Notes: a model not told the origin generated them from the sequence alone. A stretch of DNA of 64,000 nucleotides from Filifactor alocis ATCC 35896 (GCF_000163895.2 NC_016630.1:1798001-1862000); one strand, 5' to 3'. Shown: positions 36,306 through 45,243, counted from the stretch's first letter. A program made the numbers and translations.

Positions 36306-36945
36306 AACAGTCCACCTTCTTATTCTTATCCTTTTCCTCTATTATGGTGTTATCCTCTAACCAAAATGTTTCCGTCTTCTTTATTTCTCCTCTGTTTTGT
36401 TCTTATATCTCTCTTTCTTTTCTCTTTTTTCTTGCTCTTTCTTCTTTCTCTCATCCTGTGACCAAAAATCGTATTTTTCCACTTCAATTCCATTCACATA
36501 ATTGCGATTGATTCAACAGTTGTTGAATTGCCATAAAAAGAGTAATTTTCCAAATCCCAACTATCAATAAAACGTATAAAAATGTATTCACTTCAAAAAT
36601 TTTCATATGATTACCTACAACAGAAATAAGGACCAAAACCAAAATCGTCTTTACCCAAAATCCGTAGCTGTCCACTGTGTACTGTTTCTTTGCTTTTTTT
36701 AACCGTCTAAGACATAATGCAATTGCAATAAAACCCCAAAAAATAACTCGCATCCATGTAGTTATATTCATGAAAGCAATGATAAAGAGAAATATCGTAA
36801 ACAAAAAATATACAACTGCATCTATAAGAAATACATGTTCATCTATCCACTTCTTCATAACAGTCCACCTTCTTATCCTTTTCCTCTATTATTGTGTTAT
36901 CCTCTAACCAATATGATTCCGTCTTCTTTATTTCTCCTCTATTTT
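36299..36945. repeat. direct repeat of the array's intergenic spacers
   Basis: The spacer after 36299 and the spacer after 36853 are nearly identical for about 90 bases (ACAGTCCACCTTCTTATxC onward). In one frame on the minus strand both encode a fossil FWLEDN box, similar to the FWSQDE box of the intact tails, so the spacers themselves derive from gene 3' ends. Confidence 0.65.
36381..36858 (-). pseudogene. tandem membrane-protein array, member 3 (type A), frameshifted
   Basis: The membrane part (MKKWIDEHVFLIDAVVYFLF onward, 120 residues) is intact and close to member 1. At about 36506-36510 one extra base (AATCAATCGC where the other copies have AATCATCGC) shifts the frame, so translation ends early at 36484 as QSQLCEWN. 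Removing that base restores NYVNGIEVEKYDFWSQDE and a basic tail to a TAA at 36381, giving 158 residues. Either a recent mutation or a sequencing error. Confidence 0.75.
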
Positions 36946-36969
36946 GTTCTCTTTTCTTAGCTTTCTTTC

Positions 36970-37440
36970 CTATCTCTCTTTCTCTTCTCTTTTTTCCTGT
37001 TTTTCCTTCTTTCTCTCTTCCTGTGACCAAAAATCGTATTTTTTGACTTCAATTCCATTCACATAATTGCGATGTGCAACCACATACTCAATCGGTCTTA
37101 AAAGATGAATTGACCAAAGAGGATATTTTTGAAAAAATTGTAATATGGAATATTGATTTACCAAATTTTCCATACTAAAAGTCATAACTCCGGATAATAT
37201 AATTGAACCTGCGAGTACCTTTAATTCAAGAGGATATTTATCTATTTCATACTTTTCTTTTTCTTGTAAAAACGGCTTCATTTGACGCTGAATATAAAAA
37301 AGTGCAGCAAACAACGCAACGATATACTTATTTCCAATGATACTTCCGTCTACATAATATGCGATATATGCTAAGGGAAAACTTACCAAAATAATCCCTG
37401 CATTAATAAGAAATACATTTTCAGATACATATTTGTTCAT
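36970..37440 (-). CDS. tandem membrane-protein array, member 4 (type B)
   Basis: 156 residues. It is the most diverged copy: MNKYVSENVFLINAGIILVS start, four hydrophobic helices, KPFLQEKEKYEIDKYPLELK near residues 55-74, then PIEYVVAHRNYVNGIEVKKY and a short basic tail (KKEKQEKREEKER) with no second FW box. AAAGGAG precedes the ATG. Confidence 0.75.
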   Translation of the reverse strand: MNKYVSENVFLINAGIILVSFPLAYIAYYVDGSIIGNKYIVALFAALFYIQRQMKPFLQEKEKYEIDKYPLELKVLAGSIILSGVMTFSMENLVNQYSILQFFQKYPLWSIHLLRPIEYVVAHRNYVNGIEVKKYDFWSQEERKKEKQEKREEKER

Positions 37441-37487
37441 AGGACAACTCCTTTACAATTTTATTTTTCATCTTGTGATTCATCTTT

Positions 37488-37928
37488 TTACCTTAATTCT
37501 TTTTTCTTCTTTCTCTCGTCTTGTGACCAAAAATCGTATTTTTCCACTTCAATTCCGTTCACATAATTACGATGATTCAACAATTGTTCTATAGGAAACA
37601 AAAAATAAATCGTCAACATGGGATACATTGACAAAAAACCAAGAAAACTTCGTTTTTCTACCATTCCACGGAGGAAGGACAAAAACATACACGAAATAAA
37701 AAAAATAACTGCTTGAACAGGACGAATATTGACACGATATACTTCTTTTTCTTTGATAAATGGGCGAAAGTATCTTTCGACTACAATCAGCGCTACAAAC
37801 AGAGCAATGATAAATTCATTTTTCCATAACTCTTGCTTATAGAGATAAGCTATGTAAGTTAACGGAAACAATCCAAAGAAAAAAATCGCATCTATAAGAA
37901 ATACATGTTCATCTATCCACTTCTTCAT
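37488..37928 (-). CDS. tandem membrane-protein array, member 5 (type B)
   Basis: 146 residues. The start is the ATG giving MKKWIDEHVFLIDAIFFFGL, just after AGAGGAGG; an upstream in-frame start is rejected. Four membrane helices, RPFIKEKEVYRVNIRPVQAV near residues 58-77, then the conserved HRNYVNGIEVEKYDFW and the shortest tail (KKKKELR). It is the first gene of the array and so probably nearest the promoter. Confidence 0.75.
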   Translation of the reverse strand: MKKWIDEHVFLIDAIFFFGLFPLTYIAYLYKQELWKNEFIIALFVALIVVERYFRPFIKEKEVYRVNIRPVQAVIFFISCMFLSFLRGMVEKRSFLGFLSMYPMLTIYFLFPIEQLLNHRNYVNGIEVEKYDFWSQDERKKKKELR

Positions 37929-38152
37929 AGAATTCCTCCTCTTAAAAGTAAATAACATCAGCCTAATTACACCAACATGTTATTATTTATGTTATCACAA
38001 CAAGATATCTTCTACAATAGGGAAAAGCGCTGAACAAATCGTGCTTTTCCATTATCACTGTCGATAGAATACTTCTCCTGTATTTTTCGTATTCCATTAT
38101 ATCTCACCTATATCATCTGTTCGGTTTTGGTATTGTATCCTACTTAAGCCAT

Positions 38153-38204
38153 CAAAAAAGATGTGTTTTATCGAAACTCTGTCCGATTACTCCACATCTT
38201 TTTG
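38153..38204 (-). terminator. terminator of the iron-uptake operon
   Basis: CAAAAAAGATGTG and CACATCTTTTTG pair around a 27-base loop, directly after the last gene; the minus-strand side ends in six T. Confidence 0.7.
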
Positions 38205-38217
38205 ATTGTTTTTTATC

Positions 38218-38643
38218 CTATTCTTTTGCTTGACTCAAGGCATTATTTACCGCTTCTTTGAACAAATCATAGGAATTAGTCGCTCCGGAAATGACTTCTA
38301 CTTGTTCGATGTCATTTGTTGAAACCAATTGTTTCGGATAATCCTGTGCATTTTTAATCGCATCCTGTGCAATTTTAATCAAGCCCGGATTTCCGGTATC
38401 TTTTCCGTAATCTTCGCCTTTTTCATTATTATCTTTGTCAATATTGTGCAATTCTGCAGCAACAATCATTCCGTTTTCTATGGTGATGTCTGCCTCTACG
38501 TGTCCACCCCAATCGTCATTGGAGCTGACTCCGTGATAGGAACCGTCCTTCCATGTGCCTGTATCGGTATTTTCGGTTGTCTTTCCTTGACAACCGCCGA
38601 GCAATAATACTGCCGCTACTGTTGTTACTAAAAATTTTTTCAT
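38218..38643 (-). CDS. FMN-binding-domain lipoprotein
   Basis: 141 residues. Lipobox LLGGC puts the lipidated Cys at residue 18. The single FMN-binding domain carries SGATNS at residues 119-124; in this family the Thr of SGAT is covalently linked to FMN by ApbE. Such proteins carry electrons outside the cell membrane. It is the last gene of the iron operon and overlaps the ABC ATPase stop (TAATG), so it likely serves the same process, for example reducing Fe(III) for uptake; that role is inference. Confidence 0.88.
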   Translation of the reverse strand: MKKFLVTTVAAVLLLGGCQGKTTENTDTGTWKDGSYHGVSSNDDWGGHVEADITIENGMIVAAELHNIDKDNNEKGEDYGKDTGNPGLIKIAQDAIKNAQDYPKQLVSTNDIEQVEVISGATNSYDLFKEAVNNALSQAKE

Positions 38644-39353
38644 TACAAAAACTCCTTTATCTTATTATTTGTAATAATCGGTCTTTGTCGCTGTTTCATT
38701 TCTTCTCTTGCAATTCGTCCATGCTCCAACACAATCATTCGTTCCGCCTCATCTCCAACTTCGGGGTCATGCGTAACAACGATGATGGTTGAGCCTGCGT
38801 TATGCAATTTTTCAAAAATATCCATTACAATATATTCATTTTTTTCATCCAAGTTTCCTGTCGGTTCATCGGCAAGAATCAGCGCGGGATGGTTAATCAA
38901 TGCTCTTGCGATACAAACTCTCTGTTGTTCTCCACCTGAAAGCTGACTCGGCAAATGCTTTGCCCGATCTTGCAGACCGACTGCCTCCAACGCCGCCATT
39001 GCCTCTTCTTCATCCGGCATGGAATGATAGTATTGTGCCATCATGCAGTTTTCGAGTGCAGTCAAGTAATTAACCAAGTGGAATTGTTGAAAAATCAATC
39101 CGATTTTATCTCTTCGAATGACTGTCAAATCTTTCGGAGAAAGTCTGGAGATGTCTTGTCCTTCCAAAATGACTTCTCCAAGAGACGGTTTGTCCATACA
39201 GCCGATGATATTCATCATTGTGGTCTTTCCGCTGCCGGAAGGACCCATAATTGCCAACCATTCTCCTTTTTCAACCGTTAAATTGATATTGTCCAGCGCC
39301 TTCAAATCGCCGTATATTTTCGATACGCCATTGAGCGTTAGTATATTCTCCAT
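38643..39353 (-). CDS. ABC transporter ATP-binding protein (MacB/LolD type)
   Basis: 236 residues. Walker A GPSGSGKTTMMN near residues 37-48, signature LSGGEQQRV near residues 138-146, Walker B LILADEPTGNLDEKN near residues 157-171. This subclass works with FtsX-type permeases rather than importers. Eight bases after the second FtsX-like gene, and in P19/FTR1 iron operons of Campylobacter and relatives a similar ATPase is found. GGAGGAAC precedes the ATG. Confidence 0.93.
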   Translation of the reverse strand: MENILTLNGVSKIYGDLKALDNINLTVEKGEWLAIMGPSGSGKTTMMNIIGCMDKPSLGEVILEGQDISRLSPKDLTVIRRDKIGLIFQQFHLVNYLTALENCMMAQYYHSMPDEEEAMAALEAVGLQDRAKHLPSQLSGGEQQRVCIARALINHPALILADEPTGNLDEKNEYIVMDIFEKLHNAGSTIIVVTHDPEVGDEAERMIVLEHGRIAREEMKQRQRPIITNNKIKEFL

Positions 39354-39361
39354 CGTTCCTC

Positions 39362-40504
39362 CTATTCTCCCCTCAGTACCAATGCCGGTTCGACATCAAC
39401 AGCAGTTCTGACCGGAATCAAACATGCAACTACCGTTATGATGACTGCAACGATTATGGTAATCGGAACCAAAGGAATCAAAAAGTTCACTTTTCTCGCA
39501 AACACGCTGACACTTACCTGACTTGCAAACAAATATCCAAGCACTACTCCAAGTGCTCCTCCGCCTGCACCAAGCACGATGCCTTCTCCCAGAAAATCCA
39601 TTACTACCGACTTGTTGCCTGCACCGAGTGCTTTCTTCAATCCGATTTCTTTTCTGCGTTCCGTTACAACTGCCATCATTGTTGTCGATACACAAATCAT
39701 CATAATAAATAATACAATTACCGTAACAATCCACACCAAAGCCTGCAATTTCTCAAGAACAATATCTTGCGACTCTGTCACTCTCTTCACCAACTGCGGT
39801 ATTAAAGTAGAATCGTTTTCGCCGATTTTTTTTGCAATATTTTCCAATTCGGTCGCTTCGGCCTCAACAGAACATTCAACAACATCGTACGGTACATCTC
39901 CGATGATTGCTCTCAAGTCGGAACTTGACATAAAAATCAGCTCTTCTTCTTTTCCGCCGGTAATCACGGTAGAGACTACCACAAAGTCTGTCGCCGTCGT
40001 CTCTCCGCTTTCTCCGCCTTTCTTCGGTATATTCAGCGTAAATTTTGTTCCGACATCCAATTCCAGATTTTTTGCAATTTCCGCACCGAGCATCACTTCT
40101 CTCGGTTTTGCCGGCCATTCTCCGCTGACAAGCCAAAACGGACTGTTGTTTTTCAACCCTTCCATATCGGTACCTGCTACGATATACGGTTGTTCATTGA
40201 TTTTTGCGTTCTGATAAATATACGGTGCCAATCCTACCAGCTTTTGCGCTCCGATGGCACTCCGGATTTCCTGTACCTGTTTTTCTTCAATTTTTGAAGA
40301 AGCGTCGCCCGGAATCACAATGAGGTTTGCACCATAGCTTCGAAATTCTTTTCCCAATTGTCGGGGAATATCATAGTAGATTGTTACAAGTCCCGATAAA
40401 ATGGTTGCACCCATAGCAATCGCCAAAAGTGCAGTAAACATTCTGGATTTTCTTCGCGAAATGGAACTTCTTACCATTTTCCAAAAAAATGAATTTTTTC
40501 TCAT
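39362..40504 (-). CDS. FtsX-like ABC permease (iron operon, second)
   Basis: 380 residues. The ATG giving MRKNSFFWKMV follows TAGGG and is preferred over one six codons earlier that lies inside the upstream gene's end. MacB-like plan: one N-terminal helix, an extracellular domain of about 220 residues (GDASSKIEEKQVQEIRS onward), then three helices with RKEIGLKKALGAG near residues 282-294. Pairs with the other FtsX-like protein upstream; together with the ATPase it would form a heterodimeric MacB-type unit. Confidence 0.9.
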   Translation of the reverse strand: MRKNSFFWKMVRSSISRRKSRMFTALLAIAMGATILSGLVTIYYDIPRQLGKEFRSYGANLIVIPGDASSKIEEKQVQEIRSAIGAQKLVGLAPYIYQNAKINEQPYIVAGTDMEGLKNNSPFWLVSGEWPAKPREVMLGAEIAKNLELDVGTKFTLNIPKKGGESGETTATDFVVVSTVITGGKEEELIFMSSSDLRAIIGDVPYDVVECSVEAEATELENIAKKIGENDSTLIPQLVKRVTESQDIVLEKLQALVWIVTVIVLFIMMICVSTTMMAVVTERRKEIGLKKALGAGNKSVVMDFLGEGIVLGAGGGALGVVLGYLFASQVSVSVFARKVNFLIPLVPITIIVAVIITVVACLIPVRTAVDVEPALVLRGE

Positions 40505-40511
40505 TTCATCC

Positions 40512-41795
40512 CTACTTTCCATGCAATACTTCGGTCGGATTCAATTTCAACAAATATTTGATTGCCGGAATGCTTCCCAAAACCGTCATTAACAAAATTA
40601 AGATGATTACAATCGGAATGACCATCGGTGTCGGCGCAATTGCCGAACCGAACACTTTGAATCCGATGATCTGCGTCAATCCCAATCCTATGATATAACC
40701 GACAGCTCCTCCGATAATACCCGAAATAATAATCTCTGTCAGGATTGTTCCGATAATCCGTCCGTTGCTTGCACCGATTGCTTTCTGCAATCCGATTTCA
40801 TTTTTTCGTTCCATGACCGTTGCGGTAACCAAATTCGAAATTCCGATTGCGGAACCGAACAAGCTGAAAATAGTAATCAGCACCATCAAAAAGGTGGTTT
40901 TGTTAAGGATGTCTCCCTCGCTTTCAGCTACCTGTCGAATCGGTTTTGCAACAGAATCGGTCATTACTTCCTGAATCTGATAGCAAATTGCGGATACATA
41001 CGCAGTACAGTACCAAACTTCCCATTCTTTTACTGTAAGACTGAGCGGATTTTTTGCGGCTTTTCTTGCCAAATCGTTGTCCGGTGTTGTCAATGCGCTG
41101 ACTTCAACTCGATTTACTACATTATCCGTTCCGGCAAGTTCCTGTGCCACATCAAGAGGAACATAAATGGCTTTATCGTCATCACTTCCCGATTCAAACA
41201 CCCCTGCTACCGTAAATTCTTTTTTTCTTCCGTCTTTTTCAATCGTAATCTTATCACCGAGTTTGTATCCGTTACGCAATGCATAGACGGAGCCGAGCAT
41301 CGCTTTGTCCGTATCTTCATCGGTAATCCAGCTTCCCTCTATATTCCACCATGTTTTCAACTTGGACATTCCGGTATCTACCGACTCTCCGGTCGGCAAA
41401 TCCAAATGCTTGTGAAACCATGTTCCGACTATCTTTGTGTTGTTCGGATCACCGTCCACATTCGCCCACACATTGAAATACGGTGTATAATCAACGATAT
41501 TGTATGCCCAAAAAATTGTTTTAATCATTCCCAATTCGTCTTCTCTCAAATAATTCTGAACCGAATTCTCATTTTGTTCCACTCCGTAGATGTCATCTAA
41601 GAGAGATGCTTCTTTGGAAACGACATTGATGTTCGCACCATAGGCTTTGAGTTCGCGATTTACCTTGTCTCCGACGCCCAGCATGGTATTGAGCATAGAG
41701 GTCGAAAGGCTCGCTCCCAAAGCAATGGTAAATGCAATCATAAGCATTTTCTTCTTCTGTCTGAAGATAGAACCTCTAATCATTCTAAAAAACAT
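40512..41795 (-). CDS. FtsX-like ABC permease (iron operon, first)
   Basis: 427 residues, same plan as its neighbour: N-terminal helix (FRQKKKMLMIAFTIALGASL near residues 11-30), a large extracellular domain, then three helices beginning near residue 300 with RKNEIGLQKAIGASNGRI near residues 330-347. AGTAGGTGA precedes the ATG. In C. jejuni the corresponding two permeases of the P19 operon are required with the ATPase for growth under iron limitation, as I recall; their substrate is not settled. Confidence 0.9.
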   Translation of the reverse strand: MFFRMIRGSIFRQKKKMLMIAFTIALGASLSTSMLNTMLGVGDKVNRELKAYGANINVVSKEASLLDDIYGVEQNENSVQNYLREDELGMIKTIFWAYNIVDYTPYFNVWANVDGDPNNTKIVGTWFHKHLDLPTGESVDTGMSKLKTWWNIEGSWITDEDTDKAMLGSVYALRNGYKLGDKITIEKDGRKKEFTVAGVFESGSDDDKAIYVPLDVAQELAGTDNVVNRVEVSALTTPDNDLARKAAKNPLSLTVKEWEVWYCTAYVSAICYQIQEVMTDSVAKPIRQVAESEGDILNKTTFLMVLITIFSLFGSAIGISNLVTATVMERKNEIGLQKAIGASNGRIIGTILTEIIISGIIGGAVGYIIGLGLTQIIGFKVFGSAIAPTPMVIPIVIILILLMTVLGSIPAIKYLLKLNPTEVLHGK

Positions 41796-41803
41796 AATTT
41801 CAC

Positions 41804-43060
41804 CTACTTAAAAATATAACTGTCTTTGTCAAGATCTCTCGGATCAATTTTGATTTTTTCATCATGAACACGATATGGAAACGGAATGGGATTACATCCA
41901 CCCTTAAAACCAATCGTTCCGCGATTCATCACAACATCACACAGCTTACAAACAACATCATCTTTTCGTTCAAAATATCCCGACGGTCCGCAAATCTCAC
42001 AAGCATCCAAAACGGCCACATAGGAACCCGGCGATTTTTTGATTGCAAAAAAACGCATCTCCACACCGTCGCTCGACTTATAAGTAAATCGATGCAAATG
42101 ATTATCTTCCAACAGAGAGAGCGGAATCGTAATCATACCGTCTTCCAATGTGTACTCTTCCGGTGCCGACAACGGAACTTCTCTTCCTACATAATTTTTT
42201 AAATAAGAAAGAGAAAATACATTGATAACAATAATTACCAAAAAGAAATATGCCCACTGACGGTTCTTTTTCATCGTATACTTAATTTTTCTAAGTTCCG
42301 CTTTATTTCTGTATTCTTCCGTAATCACACGATTTTTTCCAATCAACAAAATAGGAATAATCAATAGGAATAACATCATCCCGAAGTGAAAATATCGCTC
42401 ATTGTTCAACACAAAAGCAATCGTGTTCAAAATCATACCGTTTCTGATAATTAAGTGTAAACTGTACAATCGTTGTACAATTACAAAAAATTGAGGCACA
42501 AATGCAATTAACAGGGAAATAAAAACGGTATTTTCCAGTTCTTTCCTTGACAGTTTTCGTGTCGTATTATAAACGGCAACCGCCGACAAAATCATCATCA
42601 CAATTCCAAGAACGTATCCTATGATACGAAACAGTACCATTGTACTGACTGCGGATTCCCCGTAGTAGACAAAGTTATTCAACTGTATCAAAATCGGCGG
42701 CATATAGTAAAAGAAGGAACCGATTACATAAATGCCTAACAATCCGATAAAACAATTTTCGTACTTAACTGACTTTTGGTCGGAAACCTTTTTTTTCAGA
42801 GGAATCAAAATCAACAGTCCCACTGCCGCAATTACAATCGGCAACATTGACCAAAAACTGAGCGATGCCCGATTGACAAAGTTCGGAATTTCTCGAACAA
42901 TTGCAGATACAATCGCCGCAACTACTCCCAACGAAATTGCCGCAACTGAAAAAATTCTCTTCTTTCTGATATCTTTGGTTCTCAAGAAAGCAAACAGAAG
43001 AGAGATTATCATCGACAATGTAATTCCGGACTCCATCACTTTAATAAATATTTTAAAAAT
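41804..43060 (-). CDS. DUF2318 membrane protein with CxxC clusters
   Basis: About 418 residues. Eight to nine membrane helices, then a C-terminal extracellular domain with CEICGPSGYF near residues 358-367, CKLCD about 10 residues later and a further Cys in GFKGGCNPIPF, the metal-binding pattern of DUF2318, a standard member of P19/FTR1 operons. The start is uncertain: a near-perfect GGAGGTGATT site lies within an upstream ATG frame (43087), and the well-spaced codon after it is ATT (43058-43060). The next ATG is 43036. Confidence 0.85.
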   Translation of the reverse strand: MFKIFIKVMESGITLSMIISLLFAFLRTKDIRKKRIFSVAAISLGVVAAIVSAIVREIPNFVNRASLSFWSMLPIVIAAVGLLILIPLKKKVSDQKSVKYENCFIGLLGIYVIGSFFYYMPPILIQLNNFVYYGESAVSTMVLFRIIGYVLGIVMMILSAVAVYNTTRKLSRKELENTVFISLLIAFVPQFFVIVQRLYSLHLIIRNGMILNTIAFVLNNERYFHFGMMLFLLIIPILLIGKNRVITEEYRNKAELRKIKYTMKKNRQWAYFFLVIIVINVFSLSYLKNYVGREVPLSAPEEYTLEDGMITIPLSLLEDNHLHRFTYKSSDGVEMRFFAIKKSPGSYVAVLDACEICGPSGYFERKDDVVCKLCDVVMNRGTIGFKGGCNPIPFPYRVHDEKIKIDPRDLDKDSYIFK

Positions 43061-43116
43061 AACAATCACCTCCGGTTGACTCTTCATCAGGTCACGAATG
43101 TCTAAACGACAAGAAA

Positions 43117-43136
43117 GGATTGGTGTAAACCAATCC
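43117..43136 (-). other. intercistronic hairpin between P19 and DUF2318 genes
   Basis: GGATTGGT and ACCAATCC form a perfect eight-pair stem with a four-base loop. The T-run after it on the minus strand is poor (TTTCTTG), so it is probably a leaky terminator or an mRNA-stabilising element that sets different levels of P19 and downstream proteins. Confidence 0.65.
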
Positions 43137-43165
43137 CTGTTCCTGTTCTATTGTGTGTTACATTC

Positions 43166-43807
43166 TTACCATTGTGGACCTGTCCATTCAAATTCCGGCC
43201 ATTCAACAACGATTGGTTCTGTCCAGAATCTTCCTGTAACTCCTGTTTCCTTATCAACGTGCAACAAGTAATCATTTCCCGGTGCTTTTACTTCAAATTT
43301 TACACTGTATTTTCCTAATCCTTCTTCAAATTTGATGTTTGCACCATAGTGAGGACCGTCAGAAGCGTTCATAGGCATGAAAGCAACTTCTTGTACTTTA
43401 TCTGATCCTTGTTTTTGAATGTATGCTTTTACACTTAACCATGGAACAAAATCTCCTGCACCGTAACCTAATGTTGTTCCTTCTTTTGTTGCAGAAATGT
43501 CCGCTTCAATGTGGCAATCCGCTTCTTCTTTAGAAAGAGAGTTTCCGGCAGGCTCCATGTCAACAGGTTGGAAATAAACCCCTGCGATTGCAAGCGGTCC
43601 TACTTCTTGATCGTCTCCGATTGGGAATTCCGCAAATCCCGCATCTTCTCCCGGTGCAGCTACATCAGTATTATCCGCTGCAGGTTCTTCTGTTTGTGTA
43701 GCAGGTTCGTCTGTCGGTTCTGTAGGTTTTTGCTCTCCGCAAGCTGTTAACCCCAATACCATACTTCCCACCAATAATGATACCAATAAACCCTTCTTGA
43801 ATTTCAT
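43166..43807 (-). CDS. P19-type iron-binding lipoprotein
   Basis: 213 residues. Lipobox GLTAC gives lipidated Cys23; then a Thr/Pro/Glu-rich linker to about residue 55 and the P19/Tpd domain. Metal-site features of the family are visible: HIEADISATKEG near residues 99-110 and MPMNASDGPHYGANI near residues 146-160, with the characteristic FKFE-type strand (YSVKFEVKAPG) near the end. P19 binds Fe and Cu outside the membrane and hands iron to FTR1. Lies 25 bases after the FTR1 gene, with GGAGG before the ATG. Confidence 0.93.
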   Translation of the reverse strand: MKFKKGLLVSLLVGSMVLGLTACGEQKPTEPTDEPATQTEEPAADNTDVAAPGEDAGFAEFPIGDDQEVGPLAIAGVYFQPVDMEPAGNSLSKEEADCHIEADISATKEGTTLGYGAGDFVPWLSVKAYIQKQGSDKVQEVAFMPMNASDGPHYGANIKFEEGLGKYSVKFEVKAPGNDYLLHVDKETGVTGRFWTEPIVVEWPEFEWTGPQW

Positions 43808-43832
43808 TATGTGCCTCCTTAATATTTTTGTA

Positions 43833-45110
43833 TTATTTTTTTTGAGCTTGTTGTTCCAGCTCTGCCTTTATCTTTCTATCGCGCTTCAATTGAATCGCAA
43901 CAGTTATTACCGTTATTACAATCAAAATCAATTGAGGTAATAACGTTTCTAAACGGTCATAAATACCGAGTAGATCCAAAGTAAATCCGTTCATACCTTT
44001 GATGACGGTTCGTCCAATCACACCGGCTTCCTGCAATTCGTAAACTCCTTTTCCGGTAAATGAAATGCACATAATGAACATCAAAGCACTTGTAAATGTA
44101 AAGAACGGTTTCAATTTTAAGCGAATACTCAATTTTGTAATCGCAAAGTATATCACTGCAAGTACCACAACCGATACTGCAAGCCCTCCCCACATAAAGG
44201 AAGGATTATTTGCGATATTGGAACGCATTCCCTGAAAGAAAATAATCAGTTCGGCACCTTCTCTTGCTACTGCAATAAAAGAAGAAAAAGCAAGTGCCCA
44301 CATGTTTCCTTTGGTCAAAGAAGTATCCACCTTATCTTGAATATATTGATTCCAAACTTCAACCTCGCTCTTGGAAAGCATCCAGTTGGAAACATAAAAT
44401 AGAACTGCCACTGCTACAAACATTGCAATTCCTTCAAAAATTTCCTGTTGTATACCGCTTTGCGCATCACCCAGCTTTGTGGCAATCACATTGAAAATAA
44501 CTGCCAGAATAATACTGAATACAACTCCGAAAACTGCGCCTCCATAAACGCTCTTTAAGTACTTTTGGTTATTTGTCTTCACCAAATATGCCGCAATTGC
44601 AGCAACCACCAATATTGCTTCCAAACCTTCGCGCATGGTCAACACAAAAACAGAAACAAAAGTACCCCATCCGGAAGCTTCCCCTCCGTCAGATTCTCCT
44701 CTCATACTGTCCAATGTTTTTGCATCTTCATGCAACATCTCAATCAGTTTCTCTACATCCTTCTGAAACTCTGCAGGTTCAACTCCCATTCTCGCAGCTT
44801 TTTTTGAAAGATAAAACTGATTTTCTACATCCGTTCCGCGTTTCCCGGAAATAGTTCCCATAACAATTTTTTCAAACCCTAATTTCTCATAGTATTTGAA
44901 GTATGCAATGTCAATTTGATTATAAGCATCCTCCGAAGCGGTTTCTCCACCTTTTTGGTAAATTTCAATCGCTTCATTTAACACTTCTTCCATTGCATTG
45001 GAAACATCCGTCCAATCTTTATATTTTTCCTCTGCAAAAATGCTTGTTGCAAAGCAGGAAAGTATCAAAAAAACTGATATTACAGCAAAAAATCTCTTAC
45101 GCGTTTTCAT
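43833..45110 (-). CDS. FTR1-family iron permease
   Basis: 425 residues. The ATG giving MKTRKRFFAV follows AAGGGAG. A signal peptide (about residues 1-26) precedes an extracellular helical domain, then seven membrane helices. Both REXXE iron-coordinating motifs are present: REGLE at residues 160-164 and REGAE at 283-287. This bacterial FTR1 type works with P19 rather than with the EfeO/EfeB set. First gene of the operon, about 100 bases after a strong promoter. Confidence 0.95.
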   Translation of the reverse strand: MKTRKRFFAVISVFLILSCFATSIFAEEKYKDWTDVSNAMEEVLNEAIEIYQKGGETASEDAYNQIDIAYFKYYEKLGFEKIVMGTISGKRGTDVENQFYLSKKAARMGVEPAEFQKDVEKLIEMLHEDAKTLDSMRGESDGGEASGWGTFVSVFVLTMREGLEAILVVAAIAAYLVKTNNQKYLKSVYGGAVFGVVFSIILAVIFNVIATKLGDAQSGIQQEIFEGIAMFVAVAVLFYVSNWMLSKSEVEVWNQYIQDKVDTSLTKGNMWALAFSSFIAVAREGAELIIFFQGMRSNIANNPSFMWGGLAVSVVVLAVIYFAITKLSIRLKLKPFFTFTSALMFIMCISFTGKGVYELQEAGVIGRTVIKGMNGFTLDLLGIYDRLETLLPQLILIVITVITVAIQLKRDRKIKAELEQQAQKK

Positions 45111-45169
45111 GCACTCCCTTCCACTGATAACAAAATATGCTATTTGATACACATCTGATTCGATTGTGT

Positions 45170-45178
45170 TTGTCTAAC
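45170..45178 (-). promoter_or_regulatory. candidate metal-repressor half site upstream of FTR1
   Basis: Minus strand AGGTTAGACAAAC matches the DtxR/IdeR operator core AGGTTAGGCTAAC at 11 of 13 positions. The GTTAGACAA core recurs at 47957-47965, between the two other metal-linked or ABC operons. Placed downstream of the -10 box, it could block transcription when iron is bound. Speculative. Confidence 0.35.
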
Positions 45179-45214
45179 CTTGTTTTTTGTCAAACATATC
45201 TTTGAACAGAATTT

Positions 45215-45243
45215 ATTATAGCAAACCCTATGTAAATAGTCAA
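45215..45243 (-). promoter_or_regulatory. sigma-A promoter of the iron operon
   Basis: Minus strand TTGACT, 17 bases, TATAAT: a near-consensus promoter. It starts a message with a leader of about 95 bases before the FTR1 gene. Confidence 0.85.

Noticed and set aside
36839..37030. 63-codon minus-strand frame with FWLEDN-like end
   Set aside because: It is the out-of-frame continuation of member 4 of the tandem array and of its spacer; treated as a fossil tail and not as a gene.
39579..40214. 211-codon plus-strand frame opposite an FtsX-like gene
   Set aside because: Antisense shadow of a well-supported permease gene; low-complexity Ser/Phe/Ile composition.
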